Source: an uncultured Synechococcus sp. (GTDB taxonomy: Bacteria; Cyanobacteriota; Cyanobacteriia; PCC-6307; Cyanobiaceae). Taken from it: DNA of 5,032 nt. The first letter of the stretch is position 1. Each line of letters starts with the position of its first letter. A program made the translations under genes and the position numbers. The notes below the pieces were generated by a model that had not been told where the DNA came from, made no database searches, and saw nothing but the letters and a program-made list of their open reading frames with translations. Location of the stretch: contig CALJTZ010000236.1 of NCBI GenBank assembly GCA_937975655.1, forward strand, positions 1 to 5,032, written 5' to 3'. Shown in pieces: positions 1 through 5,032 of the stretch.

Positions 1-2
1 AA

Positions 3-530
3 CTGCTCAAGAGCGAGGCCTTCGCGGGCTTGAGCGTGGGCCTGATGATCATCCCGCAAGGCGTAGCGTATGCCGCCTTGGCAGGCATGCCTCTTATCAC
101 CGGCATTTATGCGTCGTTGTTACCCGCGCTGATGGCGGTGCTGTTTAGCGCGTCGCAACGCTTGTCGGTGGGCCCAACGGCACTGACGGCCATTTTGGTG
201 TCGGCCTCATTGGGCGGCATGGCCACACCTGGCAGCGCCGAATGGGTCAACCTCACGGTATGGCTGTCACTCATGACAGGCTTGCTGCAGGTGGTGTTGG
301 GCTTTGCGCGTTTTGGCTGGCTGCTGAACTTGGTCAGCTCGCCGGTGTTGATGGCCTTCACACAGGGCGCGGGGGTGCTCATCATCTCGTCACAAATGCC
401 GGCCATGTTGGGGTTCACACAAGGCTGGTCATCGGTCATCACCGGCGCGGGCATTGACTGGATCAGTCTGGTATTTGGTGTGCTCACACTGGTGCTGCTG
501 ATGCTGGCGGTGGCGGTGGGGATCAGCTGA
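3..530 (+). CDS. SulP-family anion transporter, internal fragment (5' end missing, 3' end lost at a probable join)
   Basis: This is the N-terminal part of a SulP (sulfate permease) inner-membrane transporter, a family that moves sulfate, bicarbonate or other anions. The frame is open from base 3, so the true start lies off the left edge. About 175 residues remain. The hallmark segment IIPQGVAYAALAGMP is at residues 16-30, followed by GIYASLLPAL and the motif SQRLSVGPTALTA. Five or six hydrophobic helices can be seen at roughly residues 8-28, 31-52, 60-78, 86-110, 115-135 and 150-173. Family members usually exceed 500 residues and end in a cytoplasmic STAS domain; both the remaining helices and STAS are absent. 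The reading ends in a low-complexity GGCGGT stretch and a stop that does not look like a natural C-terminus. Leucine codons differ sharply from the next gene: 12 of 32 are TTG or TTA. The sequence resembles Burkholderiales proteins. The family call is firm; the substrate is unknown. Confidence 0.85.
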   Translation: MLKSEAFAGLSVGLMIIPQGVAYAALAGMPLITGIYASLLPALMAVLFSASQRLSVGPTALTAILVSASLGGMATPGSAEWVNLTVWLSLMTGLLQVVLGFARFGWLLNLVSSPVLMAFTQGAGVLIISSQMPAMLGFTQGWSSVITGAGIDWISLVFGVLTLVLLMLAVAVGIS

Positions 531-535
531 ATCCC
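495..535. other. Probable chimeric junction between two source genomes
   Basis: SulP homology stops here in mid-domain, within or just after a tandem TGGCGG repeat (505-516). Beyond it the codon use changes to a strongly GC-ending pattern, and the next gene is of cyanobacterial type. The exact breakpoint cannot be fixed from sequence alone. A natural transfer or a decayed gene is possible but less likely, because the other end of the contig is demonstrably artefactual. Confidence 0.6.
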
Positions 536-549
536 TGTAGTAGCTTGCC

Positions 550-573
550 CTGACGGAGCGATCGCTCGTTCAG
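550..573. repeat. Inverted repeat containing a HIP1 palindrome (GCGATCGC)
   Basis: A perfect 12-base palindrome, GAGCGATCGCTC (556-567), contains the octamer GCGATCGC at 558-565. It is flanked by matching arms CTGA (550-553) and TCAG (570-573), separated by two mismatched positions on each side. GCGATCGC is the HIP1 element that is highly over-represented in many cyanobacterial genomes. Its presence suggests that the sequence is already cyanobacterial by about 550. The repeat sits directly before the sqdB ribosome binding site, so it could form a leader hairpin or bind a regulator, but that is inference. No run of T follows, so it is not a standard terminator. Confidence 0.6.
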
Positions 574-574
574 C

Positions 575-579
575 AGGAG
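575..579 (+). promoter_or_regulatory. Ribosome binding site of sqdB (AGGAG)
   Basis: AGGAG lies 7 bases before the GTG at 587. This spacing is ideal and it selects the GTG as the start. The GTG is also where homology to UDP-sulfoquinovose synthases begins. Confidence 0.7.
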
Positions 580-586
580 TTCAGGG

Positions 587-1780
587 GTGAAGGTTCTCGT
601 TCTCGGCGGCGACGGCTTCTGCGGTTGGCCCTGTGCCGTGAACCTTGCCGACGGCGGCCACGACGTAGTGATCGTGGACAACCTCAGCCGCCGCAAGATC
701 GACATCGACCTGGAGGTGGAGTCGCTCACTCCGATCGCCACCATGGGCGACCGGCTCAAGGCCTGGGAACAGGTGGGCGGCCGGCCGATGCGGTTTGTCC
801 ACTTGGACATCGCTAACGAGTACGACCGGTTGCTGGAGCTGCTGCGCCATGAACGGCCGGATTCCGTGGTGCACTTCGCCGAGCAGCGGGCCGCGCCCTA
901 CTCGATGAAGAGCAGCGCCACCAAGCGCTACACCGTGGACAACAACGTCAACGGCACCCACAACCTGCTGGCCGCCATCGTGGAGAGCGGCCTCGACATC
1001 CACATCGTGCACCTGGGCACGATGGGCGTTTATGGGTACGGCTCCCACCGCGGCGCCACCATTCCGGAGGGCTACCTCAAGGTGGAGGTGCCCCAGCCGG
1101 ACGGCTCGCGCTTCGAGGAGGAAATCCTGCACCCGGCCAGCCCGGGCAGCGTCTATCACATGACCAAGACGCTGGATCAGCTGCTGTTCCTCTACTACAA
1201 CAAGAACGACCAGATCCGCATCACCGACCTGCACCAGGGGATCGTGTGGGGCACCAACACCGAGGCCACCGAGCGCGACCCGCGCCTCACCAACCGCTTC
1301 GACTACGACGGTGACTACGGCACCGTGCTCAACCGCTTCCTGATGCAGGCGGCCATCGGCTACCCGCTCACGGTGCATGGCACCGGCGGCCAGACCCGCG
1401 CCTTCATCCACATCCGCGACTCGGTGAAGTGTGTGCAGCTGGCCCTGGAAAACCCACCGGCCAAGGGAGAGCGGGTGAAGATCTTCAACCAGATGACCGA
1501 GAGCCACCAGGTGGGTGAACTGGCCCGCAAGGTGGCGGGTCTCACCGGGGCCGAGATCAACTACCTGCCCAACCCCCGCAACGAGGCCGTCGAGAACGAC
1601 CTGATCGTGGACAACCGCTGTTTCATCGAGCTGGGTCTCAACCCCACCACCCTCGATGACGGCCTGCTGGCCGAAGTGGTGGACGTGGCACGCCGCTGGG
1701 CCGACCGCTGCGACCGCAGCCGCATTCCCTGCGTCTCCGCCTGGACCCAGACCCAGGCCCAGGCCATCCAGGCCACCTGA
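587..1780 (+). CDS. sqdB: UDP-sulfoquinovose synthase
   Basis: SqdB converts UDP-glucose and sulfite to UDP-sulfoquinovose, the head-group donor for the sulfolipid SQDG. It is a soluble NAD-dependent enzyme of the short-chain dehydrogenase/epimerase superfamily. The 397 residues match the family's usual length. The N-terminal Rossmann motif GGDGFCGW is at 7-14, and VVIVDNLSRR (27-36) follows at the end of the second strand. PDSVVHFAEQRAAPYSM (91-107) and LGTMG (143-147) are family signatures. The expected catalytic residues are present: Thr145, Tyr190 and Lys194 in the Y-x3-K motif YHMTK. Later family blocks are LHQGIVWGT (215-223), GTVLNRF (245-251) and GTGGQTRAFIHIRD (265-278). The start is GTG with AGGAG 7 bases upstream. 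Only 2 of its 38 leucines use TTG, unlike the SulP fragment before it. It is followed after 13 bases by sqdX, almost certainly in the same operon. Its upstream context is uncertain because of the probable join near 500-530. Confidence 0.96.
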   Translation: MKVLVLGGDGFCGWPCAVNLADGGHDVVIVDNLSRRKIDIDLEVESLTPIATMGDRLKAWEQVGGRPMRFVHLDIANEYDRLLELLRHERPDSVVHFAEQRAAPYSMKSSATKRYTVDNNVNGTHNLLAAIVESGLDIHIVHLGTMGVYGYGSHRGATIPEGYLKVEVPQPDGSRFEEEILHPASPGSVYHMTKTLDQLLFLYYNKNDQIRITDLHQGIVWGTNTEATERDPRLTNRFDYDGDYGTVLNRFLMQAAIGYPLTVHGTGGQTRAFIHIRDSVKCVQLALENPPAKGERVKIFNQMTESHQVGELARKVAGLTGAEINYLPNPRNEAVENDLIVDNRCFIELGLNPTTLDDGLLAEVVDVARRWADRCDRSRIPCVSAWTQTQAQAIQAT

Positions 1781-1793
1781 GCCGGACACTCCC

Positions 1794-2945
1794 TTGAAGA
1801 TCGCCCTCTTCACCGAGACCTTCCTGCCGAAGGTTGACGGCATCGTGACCCGGCTCACCAAGACGGTGCAGCATCTGGTGGCGGCCGGCGATGAGGTGCT
1901 GATCTTCTGCCCCGAGGGCGCGCCAGACACCTACATGGGGGCCCAAGTGGTCGGCGTGCCGGCCATGCCGCTGCCCCTCTACCCCGAGCTGAAGCTGGCC
2001 CTACCGCGCCCGATGGTGTCCGAGGCCCTGGACGCGTTTCAGCCGGATCTGGTGCATGTGGTGAACCCAGCGGTGCTGGGCCTGGGGGGCATCTGGCTGG
2101 CCAAGAGCAAGGGCTACCCCCTGGTGGCGAGTTACCACACCCACCTGCCCAAATACCTGGAGCACTACGGCCTGGGGATGCTGGAGCCGGTGCTGTGGGA
2201 GTTGCTCAAGGCGGCCCACAACCAGGCCCAGCTCAATCTCTGCACCTCCACGGCGATGGTGGCCGAGCTGAGTGAGAAGGGCATCCAGCACACGGCCCTA
2301 TGGCAGCGCGGGGTGGACACCGAGCTGTTCCGCCCGGAACTGCGCAGCCAGGCCATGCGCGAGCGGCTACTGGGCGGCCGCAACGACAGCGGCAAGCTGC
2401 TGCTGTACATCGGTCGCCTCTCCGCGGAGAAACAGATCGAGCGCATCCGCCCGGTGCTGGATGCCCTACCCGAGGCCCGCCTGGCCCTGGTGGGCGATGG
2501 CCCCTTCCGCCAGCAGTTGGAAACCCTGTTTGCGGGCAGCGCTGCCACGTTCGTGGGCTACCTGGCGGGAGAGGAACTGGCCAGCGCCTACGCCAGCGCC
2601 GATGCCTTCCTGTTCCCCAGCAGCACCGAAACCCTGGGGTTGGTGCTGCTGGAGGCCATGGCGGCCGGCTGCCCCGTGGTGGGCGCCAACCGCGGCGGCA
2701 TCCCCGACATCGTGAGCGATGGGATCAACGGCTGCCTCTATGAGCCCGATGGTCCCGACGGCGGTGCCGGCAGCCTCACGGCCGCCACCGAGCGGCTCCT
2801 GGGGGATGCCAGCCAGCGCCAACAACTGCGCCGCAACGCCCGGGACGAAGCGGAGCGCTGGGGCTGGGCCGGCGCCACCGAGCAACTGCGCGGCTATTAC
2901 CGCCAGGTGCTCAGCCAGCGGCGGAGCCCCGCCCTGGCGGGCTGA
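1794..2945 (+). CDS. sqdX: SQDG synthase: UDP-sulfoquinovose:diacylglycerol sulfoquinovosyltransferase (GT4 family)
   Basis: SqdX transfers sulfoquinovose from UDP-sulfoquinovose, the SqdB product, to diacylglycerol. This makes SQDG, an anionic lipid of cyanobacterial thylakoids. It is a GT-B fold glycosyltransferase of family GT4. Starting from TTG at 1794 it has 383 residues, close to the usual cyanobacterial length. The N-terminal acceptor domain begins at once with KIALFTETFLPKVDGIVTRL (2-21), and SYHTHLPKYLEHYG lies at 113-126. The donor domain carries YIGRLSAEKQIE (205-216), with Arg208 and Lys213 as likely phosphate contacts. The E-x7-E motif, Glu279 and Glu287, is in SSTETLGLVLLEAMAAG. 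The frame is open upstream to GTG/ATG codons inside sqdB, but that extension is low-complexity and non-homologous, so the TTG is preferred. No clear Shine-Dalgarno sequence precedes it, and the 13-base gap after the sqdB stop suggests translational coupling. The 3' end overlaps the opposing mrdA gene by 35 bases. Confidence 0.93.
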   Translation: MKIALFTETFLPKVDGIVTRLTKTVQHLVAAGDEVLIFCPEGAPDTYMGAQVVGVPAMPLPLYPELKLALPRPMVSEALDAFQPDLVHVVNPAVLGLGGIWLAKSKGYPLVASYHTHLPKYLEHYGLGMLEPVLWELLKAAHNQAQLNLCTSTAMVAELSEKGIQHTALWQRGVDTELFRPELRSQAMRERLLGGRNDSGKLLLYIGRLSAEKQIERIRPVLDALPEARLALVGDGPFRQQLETLFAGSAATFVGYLAGEELASAYASADAFLFPSSTETLGLVLLEAMAAGCPVVGANRGGIPDIVSDGINGCLYEPDGPDGGAGSLTAATERLLGDASQRQQLRRNARDEAERWGWAGATEQLRGYYRQVLSQRRSPALAG

Positions 2946-4674
2946 CGCCGCGGAACCAGGTGGTCATCAGCGCCTTCACCATGGGGGCCGCCACGGTGCC
3001 GCCATAGCCGCCGCTGTTTTCGCCGAAGGCCACGATCACCAGGGTGGGTTTCTGGGCCGGGGCATAGCCCCCAAACCAGGCGTGGTCCGGCCGCGGCGGA
3101 TCTTCTCCCGTGCCGGTCTTGCCCGCCACCGGAGGCAGGTTGGGGTCGTTGAGGATCGTGGCAGTGCCGTTGGTCACCACCTGGCGCAGGCCATCGTGCA
3201 GCACCTTGAGGGTGGCGGGCTTGAGGCCGATCCAGGTGCGCTTGGTGGGGCGCTCCACCAGGTGAGGGGTCACCAGCCAGCCGCCATTGGCCACCGCCGC
3301 GTAGAGCCGCGCCATCTGCAGGGGCGTCACCGTCACGGCACCCTGGCCGATCGAGGAGGTGATGGTGTCCACGGGCGTCCAGGGCTCCCCGAGCACCTTC
3401 TTCTTCCAGGCCTGATCCCCCAGCAGGCCAGGGGTTTCCTCATCGACCAGCTCAATGCCAGTCAGGCTGCCGTAGCCCAGGCGCCGGGCAGCCTTGAACA
3501 GGCCATCCGGCCCCACCTTGAGACCGAGCTGGTAGTAGAAGCTGTTGCTGCTCACGGCCAGGGCCATGGGATAACCGATGGAGCCGAAGGCGCCATGGTC
3601 GCCGTAGCACTGGCCGTAGTAGCAGAAGGAATTCATCGTGGGCAGCGTGCCGTCCGCCGGTAACGCCCCCGATTCGATCCCGGCGATGGTGGTCACCAAC
3701 TTGAAGGTGCTGGCCGGCGGGAACCCCTGGAAGGCGCGGTTCAGCATCGGCGCCTCAGGCCGGCTGAGGTCATTCCACTGGGCTGTGGTGGGGCCGGTGG
3801 AGAACATGTTGGGGTCGAAATTGGGCCGGCTGGCCATGGCCCGGATCGCCCCGGTCTGGGGATCCATGGCGATGATCGCCCCTTTGCGCACCGTATCGAG
3901 GGCCCGCTCGGCGGCCTTCTGCAGCTCCAGATCAAGGGTGAGGCGCAGATCCTTGCCGGCCTTGGCCTGCTTATCGCCCAGCACCCGCTGCACCTGGCCG
4001 GCCGCATTCACCTCCAGCTGCTGGCCGCCCCATTCACCGCGCAGGTGCGATTCAAAGGCGCTCTCGATGCCACTGCGACCGATCCGGTCCTGCACCCGAT
4101 AGCCCTTCTCCTCGAGCTTGTCGTATTCCTCGGCCGTGATTGCGCTGGTGTAGCCAAGCACATGGGAGCCGAGGCTGCCGTAGGGGTAGGCACGCAGGTA
4201 GTCCACATCCACCTCGGCCCCCTTCAAGCTGGAGGCCTGTTCGCGGAAGCGCAGCACCTGCTCCGGCTTGAGGCTGTGGGCCAGCTCGATGCGATAGCCC
4301 TCGTCGTTGGCACCGGCCTGGCGCTTCTGATCCAGCAGCGGGGCGGGGATCCCGGTCACGCTGGCGAGCTGGCCGCGGAGGGCCGGCCACTGGGCGGCAC
4401 TCACCTGCCGGGGCTGGATGTAGAGGTTGTAGGTGAGCTGGCTGGACACCAGCACCTGGCCATGGCGGTCCAGGATCCGGCCGCGCATCGGGTTGCGGGG
4501 CACCAGGCGGATGCGGTTCTCATCGGCGCGGGCGCGGTTCTCGCTGCCCTGCACCAGCTGCAACCAGGCCAGGCGTAAGCCCATGGCGCCGGCCAAGGCC
4601 ACCACCAGAGCCAGCAGGATCGCCGGCTGCTGCTGCATGCCGGAATGGCGATGGGAGGTTGGCGCCAGACCCAC
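2911..4674 (-). CDS. mrdA: Penicillin-binding protein 2, class B peptidoglycan D,D-transpeptidase
   Basis: PBP2 cross-links peptidoglycan during cell elongation, working with the SEDS glycosyltransferase RodA. It is a single-pass inner-membrane protein with a periplasmic catalytic domain. The product is 587 residues, slightly short of E. coli PBP2 and within the family range. A membrane anchor is at about residues 16-40. The class B N-terminal signature is MRGRILDR (63-70), and the dimerisation/linker block AYPYGSLGSHVLGY is at 162-175. The transpeptidase motifs are all intact: S322-T-F-K325 (SxxK, nucleophile Ser322), S375-S376-N377 (SxN) and K519-T520-G521 (KTG). Two cysteines, Cys351 and Cys356, with Asp359-His360 nearby, lie between the first two motifs. 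The start is GTG at 4674, chosen because it follows the upstream stop by only 5 bases and has a GAGGGAG behind it. An ATG at 4638 (residue 13) also precedes the membrane helix and is a real alternative. FtsI (PBP3) is less likely given the linker and the overall layout. Confidence 0.92.
   Translation of the reverse strand: MGLAPTSHRHSGMQQQPAILLALVVALAGAMGLRLAWLQLVQGSENRARADENRIRLVPRNPMRGRILDRHGQVLVSSQLTYNLYIQPRQVSAAQWPALRGQLASVTGIPAPLLDQKRQAGANDEGYRIELAHSLKPEQVLRFREQASSLKGAEVDVDYLRAYPYGSLGSHVLGYTSAITAEEYDKLEEKGYRVQDRIGRSGIESAFESHLRGEWGGQQLEVNAAGQVQRVLGDKQAKAGKDLRLTLDLELQKAAERALDTVRKGAIIAMDPQTGAIRAMASRPNFDPNMFSTGPTTAQWNDLSRPEAPMLNRAFQGFPPASTFKLVTTIAGIESGALPADGTLPTMNSFCYYGQCYGDHGAFGSIGYPMALAVSSNSFYYQLGLKVGPDGLFKAARRLGYGSLTGIELVDEETPGLLGDQAWKKKVLGEPWTPVDTITSSIGQGAVTVTPLQMARLYAAVANGGWLVTPHLVERPTKRTWIGLKPATLKVLHDGLRQVVTNGTATILNDPNLPPVAGKTGTGEDPPRPDHAWFGGYAPAQKPTLVIVAFGENSGGYGGTVAAPMVKALMTTWFRGVSPPGRGSAAG
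2918..2951. terminator. Imperfect hairpin across the convergent ends of sqdX and mrdA, candidate bidirectional terminator
   Basis: An outer stem GCGGCG (2918-2923) pairs with CGCCGC (2946-2951). Inside it, CCCGCC (2928-2933) pairs with GGCGGG (2936-2941), extended by AG/CT (2925-2926 with 2942-2943) around a single bulged C at 2927. That gives about 13 G/C-rich pairs with a very tight loop, so the innermost pair is probably open. The sqdX stop lies inside it and the mrdA stop (2911-2913) lies just outside. There is no T tract on either side, so this is not a canonical intrinsic terminator. It may instead slow polymerase or protect 3' ends. The pairing is seen directly; the role is inferred. 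Confidence 0.4.
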
Positions 4675-4679
4675 GGGCC

Positions 4680-4981
4680 TCAGGCTCCCTCAGCAGCCAG
4701 GCGCTGCTCCAGCACCGCAAGCCGCTCGGCGATGCGGCCGAGGGTGCGCTGCAGCTCGCTGTGGTCGCTGACGCCCAGCTCGGGGGACGCCAGGTCCGCA
4801 GGAGCATCGGGCACCGTTTCCACGCTGACCTTCATCACGGGATTGCCGAGACCCGGCTGCAGGCGATCCAAGCCATCACGGACGCTGCGCGCCGCCGCAT
4901 CACCCTCCTGCTTGAGCTGGCCCAGGGGATCGGCGGTGGTGGTGAAGGCCTCCACCACATCCTTGGCGCCGCCGCGGCGGG
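4680..4981 (-). CDS. Unrecognised protein, C-terminal 99 residues (5' end cut off by adapter)
   Basis: I do not recognise this protein. On the - strand the frame is open from the adapter boundary to a TGA at 4680-4682, giving 99 residues. The true start is lost. A GTG at 4958 lies in frame but has no obvious ribosome binding site, and the frame stays open upstream of it. The visible sequence begins RRGGAKDVVEAF and runs through a proline- and glycine-containing middle (LQPGLGNPVMKVSVETVPD, residues 40-58). It ends in a short heptad pattern with Leu76, Leu80, Ile83, Leu87, Leu90 and Leu94, spaced 4-3-4-3-4, which suggests a C-terminal coiled coil. No membrane segment or signal peptide can be seen. 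The stop is 5 bases before the mrdA start, so the two are probably co-transcribed and perhaps translationally coupled. Coding is supported by this tight spacing, the regular heptads and codon use like its neighbours. The function is unknown. Confidence 0.65.
4685..4691 (-). promoter_or_regulatory. Possible ribosome binding site of mrdA (GAGGGAG)
   Basis: Read on the - strand, GAGGGAG ends 10 bases before the GTG at 4674 and overlaps the last codons of the upstream gene. It favours the GTG over the ATG at 4638, which has no purine-rich sequence in front of it. The spacing is slightly long, so support is moderate. Confidence 0.45.
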
Positions 4982-5032
4982 AGATCGGAAGAGCGTCGTG
5001 TAGGGAAAGAGTGTCTTCGCCTGTGTAGATCT
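4982..5032. other. Illumina TruSeq i5 adapter read-through (not biological)
   Basis: The contig ends with the reverse complement of the Illumina universal/i5 adapter. It starts with AGATCGGAAGAGC at 4982, continues through the 33-base common part to 5014, then has an 8-base index CTTCGCCT (5015-5022), then GTGTAGATCT (5023-5032). The index is the reverse complement of AGGCGAAG, which from memory is TruSeq HT index D505. These 51 bases should be trimmed. Any ORF running into them, for example + strand frames ending in RASCRERV, is an artefact. Confidence 0.98.

Noticed and set aside
505..521. TGGCGG tandem as a repeat element
   Set aside because: It has only two copies plus a partial third. 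This is ordinary low complexity in Ala-Val codons, of interest only as a possible site for a false join.
30..1780. A functional cluster linking a sulfate transporter to sulfolipid synthesis
   Set aside because: The idea is attractive, but the transporter is cut off in mid-domain, has foreign codon use, and meets the operon at a probable chimeric join.
581..1930. 449-codon open frame on the - strand opposite sqdB
   Set aside because: It is a shadow of GC-rich sqdB codons. Its translation is a repetitive Val/Gly/Ala/His-rich string without domain motifs, while sqdB on the other strand has complete catalytic motifs.
2719..3663. 314-codon open frame on the + strand opposite mrdA
   Set aside because: Its translation is low-complexity Gly/Ala/His-rich sequence with no motifs, and it overlaps both sqdX and the catalytic core of PBP2.
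4045..4578. 177-codon + strand open frame opposite the N-terminal half of mrdA
   Set aside because: It is an antisense shadow in high-GC sequence, with no start signal or recognisable domain.
4645..5028. 127- and 114-codon + strand open frames at the right end
   Set aside because: Both run into the sequencing adapter and end in translated adapter residues. They also lie opposite the coupled unknown gene.

Overview
The window is a metagenome-style contig, and most of it (about 531-4981) looks like a picocyanobacterium of the Synechococcus/Cyanobium type. The grounds are a sulfolipid gene pair (sqdB-sqdX) of cyanobacterial type, strongly GC-biased codon choice, and a copy of the cyanobacterial palindrome GCGATCGC just upstream of sqdB. 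The organism call is inferred from recognising protein sequences by eye; no database search was possible.

Layout. Positions 3-530 hold the middle of a SulP-family anion transporter with clearly different codon use, resembling Burkholderiales proteins. It stops abruptly after about 175 residues, without the rest of the membrane domain or the STAS domain. Positions 531-586 are a short leader with an inverted repeat and a ribosome binding site. Next come sqdB (587-1780, UDP-sulfoquinovose synthase) and sqdX (1794-2945, sulfoquinovosyltransferase), 13 bases apart on the + strand. They are the two steps that build the thylakoid sulfolipid SQDG. On the - strand, converging on sqdX and overlapping its end by 35 bases, is a complete penicillin-binding protein 2 gene (2911-4674, mrdA type). 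Just upstream of it in the same direction is the 3' end of an unrecognised small gene (4680-4981).

The last 51 bases (4982-5032) are not biological. They match the Illumina TruSeq i5 adapter, including an 8-base index. Together with the abrupt composition change near 500-530, this suggests that both ends of the contig are technical: adapter read-through on the right and a probable chimeric join on the left. The tempting reading of a sulfate transporter next to sulfolipid synthesis should therefore not be trusted.

No undescribed biological system was found. The points worth keeping are the two assembly artefacts, a hairpin spanning the overlapping convergent ends of sqdX and mrdA, a cysteine pair in the PBP2 transpeptidase domain, and a conserved-looking coiled-coil ORF of unknown function upstream of mrdA. 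All three genes whose start lies in the window appear to use non-ATG start codons (GTG, TTG, GTG).
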